Shown: positions 43,963-53,248, numbered from the stretch's first letter. The stretch: 64,000 nucleotides of DNA from Dyadobacter sp. SG02 (GCF_900109045.1 NZ_FNYL01000012.1:186001-250000); one strand, 5' to 3'. Made by a program: numbers and translations. The notes: generated by a model not told the origin, from the sequence alone.

Positions 43963-44625
43963 TTACTTCATAGCGAGACTGATCAGCTCCGCGGTGTTTT
44001 TCACATTGGCCTTTTTCATGATGCTCGCGCGCTGATTGGCAACGGTGTTGGAACTGATATCGAACTTTTCGGCAATGTCCTTGCTGCTCATGCCTTCGGT
44101 GAGGCATTTCAGGATTTGTTGTTCGCGCGGGGTAATGATTTTCCAGATCGACTTCTCCTGGACTTCCTCCTGCACAGGACGCGCGTCGCTCACGCGGGAG
44201 AGTTGTTTGAGGAGATTTTTGATGATCACCGATGACGCATAAGGCGGAAAGTAGAACTCGCCTTTGGCGATAGCACGGATGGCTTTGAGCATTTCGTCGC
44301 GGCTGGTGTCTTTTTCCAGGTATCCCGCAGCACCGTTCAGTGCCGACGAAAGCATGTAGTCTGTGTTGTTGTGCATGCTGAACACGAGGATTTTGGCAGA
44401 CGGGAATACCGGCACGATCTGTTTGATCACGTCCAGGCCCGGCATCCGGGGCATTGTCAGGTCGAGCAGGATCACATCGGGCTTCACTTTCTCGACCATA
44501 TCCCATACCTCGTCGCCGTCCGAGGCTTCGCCGGCAATGATCAGGTCTTCTTCATCTTCGAGCAGGGTGATAATGCCCTGCCTCACTACCGAATGGTCGT
44601 CTACAACTAGAATCCGAATAGGCAT
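43963..44625 (-). CDS. NarL/FixJ-family response regulator
   Basis: This 220-residue regulator has a receiver domain (residues 1-~125) with the phosphoacceptor D55 in VILLDLTMPRMPG. The LuxR-type helix-turn-helix (~150-215: ITPREQQILKCLTEGMSSKDIAEKF) follows after a linker. It follows the histidine kinase gene by 28 bases and is its evident partner. Being the last gene of the nirB-nirD-kinase-regulator set, it probably controls nitrate/nitrite assimilation. Target sites are not known. Confidence 0.92.
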   Translation of the reverse strand: MPIRILVVDDHSVVRQGIITLLEDEEDLIIAGEASDGDEVWDMVEKVKPDVILLDLTMPRMPGLDVIKQIVPVFPSAKILVFSMHNNTDYMLSSALNGAAGYLEKDTSRDEMLKAIRAIAKGEFYFPPYASSVIIKNLLKQLSRVSDARPVQEEVQEKSIWKIITPREQQILKCLTEGMSSKDIAEKFDISSNTVANQRASIMKKANVKNTAELISLAMK

Positions 44626-44653
44626 ACGTGGTCAGCTAATCAGCAATAAGTCA

Positions 44654-46081
44654 TTATAAATCAACCCGAACGACCAGTCTCGTACCGCTATCGACTTTGG
44701 AAATGATTTCTATTTCACCATTCAAAAGCTGGGTGCGCGTACGGATATTTTCCATCCCGTTACGGGTCAGGAACTGTCCTTCTGACTTTAAATTACTAAT
44801 TAAAAATCCTTTTCCGTCATCGGCGATTTCCAAAACAATGCGATTCTTATTTTGTTCCAATTTTATCTTGATCCGATCCGCATTCGCATGTTTCACGGCA
44901 TTGTTCAACGCTTCCTGCGCAATACGGTACAACCCGATTTCCATCGGACGGCCCATCATGATGCGCTCGCCGGTCTCGCCTTCAAACAAAACTTTGATCC
45001 CCGACAAGTCGGCAGCCTGCTGGCAGAGCAGTTTCAAGGCCGATGCCAGCCCGAAATCGCTGAGCACGGAAGGCATGAGGTTAAACGATACCTGCCGGGT
45101 TGTCTGGATAATATCCTGAATGAGTACTACCAGCTGATCGAAGCGTTTCTGGTGTTTTTCGTCGTGAAACTGGACGGCTTTTAATTTCTCTGCATGGAGT
45201 TTGAGGCCGGTCAGCATCTGACCTATCCCGTCGTGCAGCTCCAATGCAAAACGTTTCCGCTCCTCTTCCTGGCCTTCAATTAATGCCGCTGCCCGGACAC
45301 GGTCTTCGGCGAGCTGTAACTCATATTTTTCCTCTTCAAGTCGCAGCAATTCTTTCTGCGTTTCCAGGAGTTGAATATTGGCTTCTTTTAATCGCTGGTT
45401 AGAAAACTGCAATGCATCTTCCGACTCGGTCAGCATCCGCACCACACGGCGCGTGGTATTCACTACCGGCCTAAAAATCAACAACCCCTCTGCCACGAGC
45501 ACGAGAATCGTCATCAGATCCAGTATCCATTCGATGCGTTCCAGGTTTTGGAGCCTTTCAAAACTCTCTTTATCAAACTGGAATACAATGCGGTTCATTT
45601 GCGCCAGAAACTCCGGCTCGTGGGCAAGTACCTGCGCCAATGCCTGCTGTCTCACGGCCAGGTCGGAATTGTCGCGGCCTATGATGACCAGATTTTGATA
45701 AATGCGGTCAAAAATGGGGGCCAGTTCGCGGAACATCGTGTCCAGCGGCTGGCTTTTCCAGGTAACAAAACCCTTTTCTACGGGAAGTCGTCTCGATACG
45801 AGGTCTTCGTGGCTGTCTTTCCATAATGTGAGCAATGCGTCAAAACGCACGGAATCGCGGTGCTCGATGCCGTTGATTTTCAATACGGCCAGCTTAGTAA
45901 GCCGCTGGCTGAGCATTCGCTGACGACCGGCCACGTTTACCAGCCGGCTGTCGTGGTTAAGGTTCCTGATCGTTCGCCTGATCAGAAACAGGCCGCTCAC
46001 GGTAAGCAAAGCTACCACGCACAATGCCACTACATAAAACCGCGTCAGGCTGCCCGCCACGCGTTTGTCGAGTCTCTCCAT
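44654..46081 (-). CDS. sensor histidine kinase with PilJ/NarX-like nitrate sensor domain
   Basis: This 475-residue kinase has one membrane helix at about 14-35, a second at about 188-205, and between them a four-helix PilJ/NarX-type sensor with VNVAGRQRMLSQRLTKLA (residues ~48-65), which resembles the nitrate-binding P-box of NarX. A coiled coil (~215-265) leads to a HisKA_3 dimerisation domain with H283 (FALELHDGIGQML) and an HATPase domain (EALNNAVKHANADRIKI, ENIRTRTQLLNGEIEI). It should phosphorylate the downstream NarL-type regulator. Nitrate or nitrite sensing is inferred from the P-box and the nirBD neighbours. Confidence 0.92.
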   Translation of the reverse strand: MERLDKRVAGSLTRFYVVALCVVALLTVSGLFLIRRTIRNLNHDSRLVNVAGRQRMLSQRLTKLAVLKINGIEHRDSVRFDALLTLWKDSHEDLVSRRLPVEKGFVTWKSQPLDTMFRELAPIFDRIYQNLVIIGRDNSDLAVRQQALAQVLAHEPEFLAQMNRIVFQFDKESFERLQNLERIEWILDLMTILVLVAEGLLIFRPVVNTTRRVVRMLTESEDALQFSNQRLKEANIQLLETQKELLRLEEEKYELQLAEDRVRAAALIEGQEEERKRFALELHDGIGQMLTGLKLHAEKLKAVQFHDEKHQKRFDQLVVLIQDIIQTTRQVSFNLMPSVLSDFGLASALKLLCQQAADLSGIKVLFEGETGERIMMGRPMEIGLYRIAQEALNNAVKHANADRIKIKLEQNKNRIVLEIADDGKGFLISNLKSEGQFLTRNGMENIRTRTQLLNGEIEIISKVDSGTRLVVRVDL

Positions 46082-46125
46082 TTGCTAGCCCGGCGTTGAA
46101 ACCCCGGGTTGATAATACCCAATGC

Positions 46126-46479
46126 TCACAGGCCGATGTAGACCCGGTTCTCTTTTACCATTACTGGAAAAGTATTGATCCGGTACTCATCATCGTTCAG
46201 GCACTGTCCGGTTTGCAATGAAAAGGTTTTTTTATGAAAAGGGCAAGCTACTTTCGGTTCTTCTCCATGGCTGCCGATCATTCCGCGCGAAAGCGCCATT
46301 TGCTGGCGGTGCGGGCATTGGTTGTCGGTGGCGTACCACTCTCCTCTCCGTGCAAAGTTGTAGATGGCAATTTGTCTGCCGCTGATAAACGCGCAGCCTC
46401 CGCCGTCTTCGGGGATATCGTCGACGAAGCATGCCATGTGCCAGGTTACTGCATTGATTGTGTCGGTGATCGTTTCCAT
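46126..46479 (-). CDS. nirD: nitrite reductase small subunit (NirD), Rieske type
   Basis: This 117-residue Rieske-fold protein keeps both ligand pairs of a [2Fe-2S] Rieske centre: CPHRQQ and CPFHKK (Cys-x-His ... Cys-x-x-His). It should pair with the NirB protein for NADH-dependent nitrite reduction to ammonium. The gene lies downstream of nirB on the same strand, separated by a ~235-base palindrome-rich gap. As far as I recall the enterobacterial NirD lacks the full ligand set, so a working cluster here would be a difference worth noting. Confidence 0.88.
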   Translation of the reverse strand: METITDTINAVTWHMACFVDDIPEDGGGCAFISGRQIAIYNFARRGEWYATDNQCPHRQQMALSRGMIGSHGEEPKVACPFHKKTFSLQTGQCLNDDEYRINTFPVMVKENRVYIGL

Positions 46480-46504
46480 CTGTCTGTAAGGTTGGTCGTT
46501 GGGG

Positions 46505-46686
46505 CCCAGGGTTGAAACCCTGGGTTAAAAATCTTTTGCTGCTGATTTGATTCTCTATCGATCCCCGGGTTAAAACCCGGGGCAATGGGATTTTTAATCC
46601 ATTCCCGTCGGCTTCAGCCAACGGATGGCCATTGCAATGGATTTTATTTTTAATCCATTCCCGTCGGCTTCAGCCAACGGATGGCC
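46505..46686. repeat. REP-like 20-nt palindromes between nirB and nirD
   Basis: Palindromes with 9-bp arms and a 2-base loop occur here: CCCAGGGTTGAAACCCTGGG (46505-46524) and CCCCGGGTTAAAACCCGGGG (46563-46582). A 40-bp unit follows twice, at 46591-46630 and 46647-46686, each holding CCGTCGGCTTCAGCCAACGG. Related elements lie at 53026-53148, including the reverse complement of the second palindrome. This is the pattern of REP/RAYT-type repeats. No RAYT transposase gene was seen in the window. Confidence 0.75.
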
Positions 46687-46714
46687 GATGGATACCGCGC
46701 CCGCGGAGCCCGCA

Positions 46715-49228
46715 TTATGCCCATTCTTTCGCGCGCTTCTGCTCTCGCATATCCGCAAATGTGATGCTAGGGTCTTTCATCGGCGTGTTCACGAAGTGCG
46801 TGAAGCGCTTGCGCAGCTCTGGGCTTTCCACCACTTCGCGCCATTCGCATTTGTAGACGTCGATAAGGTTTTGCATATCGCGTTCGAGTTCATCGGCAAT
46901 GCCCAACACGTCGTCCACGACGACTGCCTTGAGGTAGTTTATACCGCCTTCCATTTTGTTGAGCCAGGTAGCGGTACGCGTCAGAGGATCAGCGGTTTTG
47001 ATGTAGAACATCAGGAAGCGGTCGATCAGGCGGAGACAGGTTTCCTTATCCACATCGCTGGCGAGCAGTAGCGCGTGCTGTGGTTTCGCGCCGCCATTGC
47101 CGCATACAAACAGGTTCCAGCCCTTGTCGGTAGCGATAATACCGAAATCTTTGCTCTGCGCCTCCGCGCATTCACGTACGCAACCCGATACCGCCGATTT
47201 CAGCTTATGCGGGGAGCGCAATCCTTTGTAGCGGTCTTCCACTTCGATCGCAAACGATACAGAATCCTGCACTCCGAAACGGCACCAGGTCGAGCCCACG
47301 CAGCTTTTCACGGTTCGCAGCGATTTACCATAAGCATGACCGCTTTCAAAGCCTGCTCCGATCAGCTCTTCCCAGATATCCGGCAAGTCGCCCAGGTGCG
47401 CGCCGAAGAGGTCGATGCGCTGGCCGCCGGTGATTTTGGTATACAAGCCATATTTCTGCGCTACCTGACCAATCACGATCAGCTTCTCAGGTGTAATTTC
47501 TCCACCGGGAATCCGCGGCACGACCGAATAAGTACCGCCTTTCTGGATATTCGCCAGGTAGCGATCGTTCGAGTCCTGCACCACAGCACGGTCTTTTTCA
47601 AGGATGTTTTCATTCCAAAGACTGGCCAGCACCGAGGCTACCAATGGCTTGCAGACCTCGCAACCATCACCTTTTCCGTGATGATCCAGCACGGCACCGT
47701 ACGTCTTCAACCCATTCATTTTCACAAGATCCATCAGCTCTTGTCGCGAGTAATCGAAATGCTCGCAGATCACATTGCGGACATAAACGCCTTTTTCCTT
47801 CATCACACCCGCAATCAGGTCTTTCACCATCGGAATACAACCGCCGCAGCCTGTACCGGCCTTGCAGCATTTCTTCAATGCATCCACGGTTTGATGGCCG
47901 TTTTCACCTACTTCATGACAAATCATGCCCTTGGTAACGGCCTCGCACGAGCATATGAGCGCGTCGTCGGGCAGGCTCATCACGCCTGCGCCCGCTTCCT
48001 CGCCCCCGCGTGAGCCCAGGATCAGGTCTTCCGAGTCGGGTGGCAGGATGGTTTTGTTTTTGCAGGTTTGCAGCAGCATATTGTATTGCTCAGCCTCGCC
48101 TACCAGGATACCACCGAGCAGTGTCTTACCGTCGGTGCTTACATTAATGCGTTTATAAATGCCCTTCGCTTTGTTCTCATAACGGATCGTGCGGCAGGCC
48201 GGCTCCTCCACGAACGGGTCGCCGAAGCTCGCCACGTCGGTACCGATCAGTTTCAACTTGGTCGACATGTCGTAAGGTAAAAACTCCTTTTCACCGCCTG
48301 TCAGCATGGTTGCCACGACATCGGCCATTTCGTAGCCCGGCGCGATGAGACCGTAGATCATATGGTGGGCCAATGCACATTCCCCGATCGCGAAAATCGA
48401 CGGATCGGAGGTTTGCAATTGACTATTCACCACAATACCACCGCGTGGATGCGTTTCAAGCCCTGCTATTTTCGCCACTTCATCGCGCGGGCGGATACCA
48501 GCGGAAATCACGAGCATATCCACATCAAGGAAGCTATCGGCGAACTGCATTCCTTCAATGCGGTCGTCGCCCTTGATTTCCTGCGTGCTTTTGGAAAGGT
48601 GTATCTGTAAACCGAGCGATTCGAGCTGGCTTTGCAACATGCGCGAACCGGCGTCGTCGATCTGCCTCGGCATGAGGCGCGGGGCGAATTCTACCACGTG
48701 TGCTTCTTCCAGGCCCAGGTCGAGCAATGCCTTTGCCGCCTCCAGACCGAGCAGCCCGCCACCGAGTACCGCACCCTTTCTCGCCTTTTTAGCATACGAC
48801 TGGATCAGTTCCAGGTCCTCTATCGTGCGGTACACGAATACCCCGTCCTTTTCAACCCCCGGGATCGAAGGAACGAATGCCCCCGAGCCGGTTGCCATGA
48901 CAAGGTAGTCATAATATACTATATGTCCATGGTGTGAACGCACCAGTTTCTCTTCCCTGTCGATATCCACCACCGGGTCGGACAAAAACAGCCGTATCCC
49001 GTTTTCTGCATACCAGTCGACACCCGCCATTGTCAGATCATCGGCCGATTTGCCCGCAAAAAACTCGCTCAAATGTACTCTGTCGTAGGCAGCGCGAGGC
49101 TCTTCGCCGAATACGGTGATCGAAAAATCCTGTCCGTCTTTTTTTCTCGAGAGCAGCTTTTCACAGAATTTGTAGCCCACCATACCATTGCCAACTACGA
49201 CGATCCGGGTGTTTGAAACAGTTTTCAT
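46715..49228 (-). CDS. nirB: nitrite reductase large subunit (NADH), NirB
   Basis: This 837-residue enzyme reduces nitrite to ammonium. Residues ~1-300 are an FAD/NAD(P)H domain (VVGNGMVGYKFCEKL, GAVLGGGLLGLEAAKAL). Residues ~410-540 are BFD-type [2Fe-2S] domains (CSCEAVTKGM, CCKAGTGCGGCIP). The C-terminal ~290 residues are the siroheme/[4Fe-4S] reductase with CVGSTWCRFGVQDS and GCVRECAEA. It is the first gene of the minus-strand arm and diverges from SUMT, which makes its siroheme precursor. Confidence 0.95.
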   Translation of the reverse strand: MKTVSNTRIVVVGNGMVGYKFCEKLLSRKKDGQDFSITVFGEEPRAAYDRVHLSEFFAGKSADDLTMAGVDWYAENGIRLFLSDPVVDIDREEKLVRSHHGHIVYYDYLVMATGSGAFVPSIPGVEKDGVFVYRTIEDLELIQSYAKKARKGAVLGGGLLGLEAAKALLDLGLEEAHVVEFAPRLMPRQIDDAGSRMLQSQLESLGLQIHLSKSTQEIKGDDRIEGMQFADSFLDVDMLVISAGIRPRDEVAKIAGLETHPRGGIVVNSQLQTSDPSIFAIGECALAHHMIYGLIAPGYEMADVVATMLTGGEKEFLPYDMSTKLKLIGTDVASFGDPFVEEPACRTIRYENKAKGIYKRINVSTDGKTLLGGILVGEAEQYNMLLQTCKNKTILPPDSEDLILGSRGGEEAGAGVMSLPDDALICSCEAVTKGMICHEVGENGHQTVDALKKCCKAGTGCGGCIPMVKDLIAGVMKEKGVYVRNVICEHFDYSRQELMDLVKMNGLKTYGAVLDHHGKGDGCEVCKPLVASVLASLWNENILEKDRAVVQDSNDRYLANIQKGGTYSVVPRIPGGEITPEKLIVIGQVAQKYGLYTKITGGQRIDLFGAHLGDLPDIWEELIGAGFESGHAYGKSLRTVKSCVGSTWCRFGVQDSVSFAIEVEDRYKGLRSPHKLKSAVSGCVRECAEAQSKDFGIIATDKGWNLFVCGNGGAKPQHALLLASDVDKETCLRLIDRFLMFYIKTADPLTRTATWLNKMEGGINYLKAVVVDDVLGIADELERDMQNLIDVYKCEWREVVESPELRKRFTHFVNTPMKDPSITFADMREQKRAKEWA

Positions 49229-49456
49229 AGTAATTAATAACTATTGATTTGTGAAAACATAATTATTTTGTTGTACTATTTTAATATTATGTGTGTATTA
49301 TCATTTTTTCGATAGGTCAAAAGTAAATCGTGTTTTCTGGAATTCCTAACTTTTAATTCGTATTTATGATCAAAAACAAACATAAATTTTGGCAAAATGA
49401 TTGTTTTATAAAATTTAACTAGTAAATTTGAACCAATAAATGATATAGTTACAAAA

Positions 49457-49470
49457 TACTATATATAGTA
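49457..49470. promoter_or_regulatory. palindrome in the nirB-SUMT divergent promoter region
   Basis: TACTATATATAGTA is a perfect 14-bp palindrome centred ~40 bases upstream of the SUMT start. It lies inside a 275-base AT-rich region that must hold promoters for both arms of the nitrate cluster. The regulator is unknown; the local NarL-type protein is a candidate. Confidence 0.4.
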
Positions 49471-49503
49471 CATTTCTAATATTCACCCTATTATATATAA
49501 GAG

Positions 49504-50262
49504 ATGGAAGCGAAACTGACACTGGTAGGAGCCGGCCCGGGCGACAGCGAACTGATCACACTGAAAGGGATGCGCGCATTACAAACCGCCGATGTGGTGC
49601 TGTACGACGAACTCGCCAACGCGGCTTTCCTGGAATTTGCGCCCGCCCACGCATTGAAGATGTATGTAGGCAAAAAAGTAGGGAACCCTTCCTTCTCGCA
49701 GGATGAAATCAATGGCCTGATCGTCCGCCTCGCCCGCAAGCGCGGTCATGTGGTACGGCTCAAAGGCGGCGACCCGTTTGTGTTCGGCCGCGGACATGAG
49801 GAGATCGAATACGCCCGGGACCACGACATCCTTTGCGAAATGGTACCGGGCATTTCCAGCAGCATTGCAGTACCCGCTTCGCTCGATATACCGGTTACAC
49901 GCCGGGGATTAAGCGAGAGCTTCTGGGTGATCACGGGCACGACGCAGAACGGCGAGCTTTCGGACGATCTCCGGCTGGCAGCGCAGTCGCGCGCGACGGT
50001 GATTGTTTTGATGGGTTTGAATAAACTGGAAGAGATTTGCGCATTATACAAACACTTCGGACGCGGCCATTTGCCGATGGCGGTGATCCAGAACGGCACC
50101 CGGCCCGATGAGAAGAGTGTGGTGGGACAGGTTTGGGAAATGCCGAGGCTCGTGCGCGAGGCCGGCATCGGCACGCCCGCGATTATGGTGATGGGCGAAG
50201 TAGTGGCCCTCAGCCCGACTTATGCATTGGAATACCTGCAAAATATGCAGATGGCATTTTGA
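49504..50262 (+). CDS. cobA: uroporphyrinogen-III C-methyltransferase (SUMT)
   Basis: This 252-residue SAM-dependent enzyme methylates uroporphyrinogen III to precorrin-2, the first step to siroheme, which NirB needs. Signatures: LVGAGPGDSELITLKGMRAL at the N-terminus, VRLKGGDPFVFGRGHEE, and EMVPGISSSIAVPASLDIPVTRRG. Length is that of a stand-alone SUMT without the CysG oxidase/chelatase part, which is not in the window. It leads the plus-strand arm of the nitrate cluster. Confidence 0.95.
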   Translation: MEAKLTLVGAGPGDSELITLKGMRALQTADVVLYDELANAAFLEFAPAHALKMYVGKKVGNPSFSQDEINGLIVRLARKRGHVVRLKGGDPFVFGRGHEEIEYARDHDILCEMVPGISSSIAVPASLDIPVTRRGLSESFWVITGTTQNGELSDDLRLAAQSRATVIVLMGLNKLEEICALYKHFGRGHLPMAVIQNGTRPDEKSVVGQVWEMPRLVREAGIGTPAIMVMGEVVALSPTYALEYLQNMQMAF

Positions 50263-50299
50263 CCCGCTTTGCTTTCACTCCAACCTAAACATAATCACA

Positions 50300-51658
50300 A
50301 TGAGAAATGCTGTTTACCTCCTGCTACTGGGTATCCTCGGGACGGGTTTGCTGGCTCCGACGCGGACAATGGCGCAATTCAGCCTTTCGGGTCAGTTACG
50401 CACCCGGACGGAGTTACTCGACGGACAAGGCACGATGCTTTCCAAAGGCGAAAAGCCTGCCTTTTTCACGTCCCAGCGTACCCGCCTGAATGCGGGCTAC
50501 AAGGGTTACCGGACACAGTTTTTCGTGGCCGTTCAGGATGTGCGCGTTTGGGGGCAGGACGCCTCGACGAACAACCGCATTACCAATTCGGCTATGAATG
50601 GATTGATGCTGCACGAAGCCTGGGGAGAAATCAGCCTGCTCGACACCAACCAGACGAAGCTCGGTAAAGAGTTTGCAATGAAGATCGGGCGGCAGGAGTT
50701 TCTCTACGACGACAGCCGCGTACTCGGCAATCTCGACTGGCTGCAACAGGCGCGGCGCCACGACGCAGCTTTGGTGAAGTACGGCTTCAATGGCTTTACC
50801 GCACATTTGGGCGTTGCGTATAACCAGAACCGTGAGCTCAAAACCGGTACTTTGTACGACGGCGTGCCCGTAGGCTATGCTGCTGGCACAAACGGGATCG
50901 GGACGATGTACAAGTCGTTACAGTTCCTGTATTTGGGTAAAAAATTAAAGCAGGGAAATGCCTCTTTTCTCGTTATAAAAGATGATTTCCAGAAATATAC
51001 ATTAGATACTGCAGGTGTTAAAAAACTCGCAAACGGTGTGCGGAGCCGTGTGACCGTCGGACCATACCTGCAAACCAAACTGGGCAAGAGCTGGACGCTG
51101 ACTGCGAATGCATTCTACCAGACCGGCAAGGACAAGGACGGTGCGACGTTAAGCGCTTATATGTATTCTGTCCGGGGGTTGTATGCGATGAACCGGGTAT
51201 TTTCCATTGGTCCCGGGTTCGACTACACCTCCGGCACAGCTAACGGCTCTGCCAAAAACCACACATTCGATCCGCTTTACGGCACGCCGCACAAGTTCTG
51301 GGGCCAAATGGATTACTTCTATGCCGCGAATGCATTCGGTAAAGGCGGCCTTTCGGACCTCTACATTAATACGACCATCAAAGCTTCCGAAAAACTTTCC
51401 ATCAACACCGACCTGCACCATTTCGCGAGCGCAGCGACAGTCCGGGTTGCTGATAATCAGAAACTTTCGTCCAGCTTCGGCGAAGAACTCGACATTATCG
51501 CCAATTATAACCTAACCAAGACCATCAGCTTTCAGGGCGGCTACTGCGCATTTTTCTCCACCAACAGCCTCGCGCAGGTGAAGGGTGTGAAAAACCCGCA
51601 GAAAATGTCTAACTGGGCTTACCTGATGATCAATATCAAACCTGAATTCCTGAAATAA
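50300..51658 (+). CDS. alginate-export-type outer-membrane porin
   Basis: The ATG at 50300 gives 452 residues with a signal peptide ending TMAQ. The frame extends 26 codons upstream into the SUMT gene, but the signal peptide fixes the start. The rest is a beta-barrel of the alginate-export porin type (FSLSGQLRTRTELLDGQ, FFTSQRTRLNAGYKG, KIGRQEFLYDDSRVLGNLDW). Between SUMT and NarK, it most likely lets nitrate or nitrite through the outer membrane rather than exporting alginate. Function inferred from context. Confidence 0.82.
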   Translation: MRNAVYLLLLGILGTGLLAPTRTMAQFSLSGQLRTRTELLDGQGTMLSKGEKPAFFTSQRTRLNAGYKGYRTQFFVAVQDVRVWGQDASTNNRITNSAMNGLMLHEAWGEISLLDTNQTKLGKEFAMKIGRQEFLYDDSRVLGNLDWLQQARRHDAALVKYGFNGFTAHLGVAYNQNRELKTGTLYDGVPVGYAAGTNGIGTMYKSLQFLYLGKKLKQGNASFLVIKDDFQKYTLDTAGVKKLANGVRSRVTVGPYLQTKLGKSWTLTANAFYQTGKDKDGATLSAYMYSVRGLYAMNRVFSIGPGFDYTSGTANGSAKNHTFDPLYGTPHKFWGQMDYFYAANAFGKGGLSDLYINTTIKASEKLSINTDLHHFASAATVRVADNQKLSSSFGEELDIIANYNLTKTISFQGGYCAFFSTNSLAQVKGVKNPQKMSNWAYLMINIKPEFLK

Positions 51659-51694
51659 GTCTGTCACTACCAACCATTTCGAACTCTTATTACT

Positions 51695-53005
51695 ATGGAA
51701 ACGACCAATAAGCCGCTTGAAAAACTCAACATATTCAGCTTCAAGGGCGTGCAAATGCGTACCTTCCACCTGACCTGGATGGCGTTCTTCCTTTGCTTTT
51801 TCGGATGGTTCGGACTGGCCCCGCTGATGACCGTCATCAAAACCGACCTGGGACTGACCAAACCGCAAATTGGCAACATTATCATCGCTTCCGTAGCCGC
51901 AACGGTCATTGCCCGCATTGCCATCGGCAAGCTTTGCGACACCTGGGGACCACGGAAAACCTACACCGCATTGCTGGGCCTCGGCTCTATTCCCGTCATG
52001 ACGGTAGGTTTGGTGGATTCCTATGAAGGTTTCCTGTTGTTCCGCCTCGCTATCGGCGTGGTCGGCGCTTCGTTTGTCGTCACACAATACCACACATCGG
52101 TCATGTTCGACAAGAAGATTGTCGGAACGGCCAACGCGGTGGCCGGAGGTTGGGGTAACCTCGGTGGCGGTATCACCAACATGGTTATGCCTTTGATTTT
52201 TGCGGCATTCGTAGGCGCAGGTTACTTGCCTGAATCGGCTTGGAGAATTGCGATGGTGATCCCCGGCGCGGCATTATTGATCTTCGCGTTCGTATACTAC
52301 TTTTTCACGAAAGACACCCCTGCCGGTAACTTCGAAGACCTTGCCGTTGCCAATCCGAAAGCCACCAAAGCGAAAGGCACATTAGGCATCGCCATGCGCG
52401 ATCCCCGCACCTGGGCACTGTTCCTGGCTTACGGGGCATGTTTTGGAATTGAGATCACTTTCGACAATGTAGCTGCATTGTATTTCTTTGAAAACTTCAA
52501 TACCTCGCTGGCAACGGCGGGTATCCTGGCTGGTACATTCGGTTTTATGAACATTTTTGCCCGCGCTGTCGGCGGTATCGTGGCCGACAAGGTTGGCAAC
52601 AAATGGGGGATGCTCGGCAAAGGTCGCCTGCTTGCATTGTTGCTCGTCCTGGAAGGGATCGGCATTGCATTATTCGCGCAGAGCGGCAGTATTATCGGCG
52701 CGGTGATTACGATGCTTTGCTTCGCGATGTTCCTGAAAATGGCGAATGGCGCTACTTATGCGATTGTGCCATTCATTAACCAAAAGGCGATCGGTTCGGT
52801 GAGCGGGATTGTCGGTGCGGGCGGTAATGTGGGTGCGGTACTCGCGGGCTTCCTGTTCAAATCGAGCACTATCTCTTATTCGCAGGCATTCATGTATATC
52901 GGTGTTGCCATTGCTTGTGTGGCTGCCGTTGTAGCATTGATCAATTTTGAAAAAACCCAGACTATTACCGCGGAAACCGGCCAATTGGAGCCTGTCGAGG
53001 CGTAA
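51695..53005 (+). CDS. narK: nitrate/nitrite MFS transporter (NarK family)
   Basis: This 436-residue inner-membrane protein has 12 predicted helices. Both nitrate-signature segments of the NarK/NNP group are present: GWGNLGGGITNMVMPLIF in the first half and GAGGNVGAVLAGFLF in the second. It should carry nitrate into the cell, possibly exchanging nitrite. It lies 36 bases after the porin gene and before nitrate reductase, in the same operon; the gap to the reductase holds REP-like palindromes and an 8-bp tandem repeat. Confidence 0.93.
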   Translation: METTNKPLEKLNIFSFKGVQMRTFHLTWMAFFLCFFGWFGLAPLMTVIKTDLGLTKPQIGNIIIASVAATVIARIAIGKLCDTWGPRKTYTALLGLGSIPVMTVGLVDSYEGFLLFRLAIGVVGASFVVTQYHTSVMFDKKIVGTANAVAGGWGNLGGGITNMVMPLIFAAFVGAGYLPESAWRIAMVIPGAALLIFAFVYYFFTKDTPAGNFEDLAVANPKATKAKGTLGIAMRDPRTWALFLAYGACFGIEITFDNVAALYFFENFNTSLATAGILAGTFGFMNIFARAVGGIVADKVGNKWGMLGKGRLLALLLVLEGIGIALFAQSGSIIGAVITMLCFAMFLKMANGATYAIVPFINQKAIGSVSGIVGAGGNVGAVLAGFLFKSSTISYSQAFMYIGVAIACVAAVVALINFEKTQTITAETGQLEPVEA

Positions 53006-53025
53006 GGGTGTAGTCCTGGCGCTTT

Positions 53026-53148
53026 CCGTTGATTAAAATCAACGGTAATAGATTAAAAAAATGATGGATTTCGGAATGGGCGCCGCCCGTCGATTAAAAT
53101 CAACGGAAATAGATAAAGAATCCCCTTGCCCCGGGTTTTAACCCGGGG
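53026..53148. repeat. REP-like 20-nt palindromes between narK and nitrate reductase
   Basis: Three palindromes: CCGTTGATTAAAATCAACGG (53026-53045), CCGTCGATTAAAATCAACGG (53087-53106) and CCCCGGGTTTTAACCCGGGG (53129-53148). The last is the reverse complement of the element at 46563-46582. All share 9-bp arms with a 2-base loop. In RNA they would form short hairpins inside the operon. Confidence 0.75.
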
Positions 53149-53173
53149 ATCCGAAAATTAAGAGAAAGGAAAT

Positions 53174-53245
53174 CACTCATTCACTCATTCACTCATTCAC
53201 TCATTCACTCATTCACTCATTCACTCATTCACTCACTCACTCATC
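53174..53245 (+). repeat. 8-bp tandem repeat in the nitrate reductase leader
   Basis: Seven perfect copies of CACTCATT (53174-53229) are followed by two degenerate copies, CACTCACT and CACTCATC. The array ends 3-4 bases before the ATG at 53249 and so occupies the ribosome-binding region. The unit is not a multiple of three and lies outside the reading frame, so slippage would alter leader length, not the protein. Confidence 0.85.
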
Positions 53246-53248
53246 AAA

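Noticed and set aside
50300..51658. True alginate exporter
   Set aside because: No alginate genes nearby; nitrate cluster context favours a nitrate/nitrite porin.
53174..53245. Possible origin iterons
   Set aside because: Eight-bp low-complexity repeat directly before a start codon inside an operon; no replication gene near.
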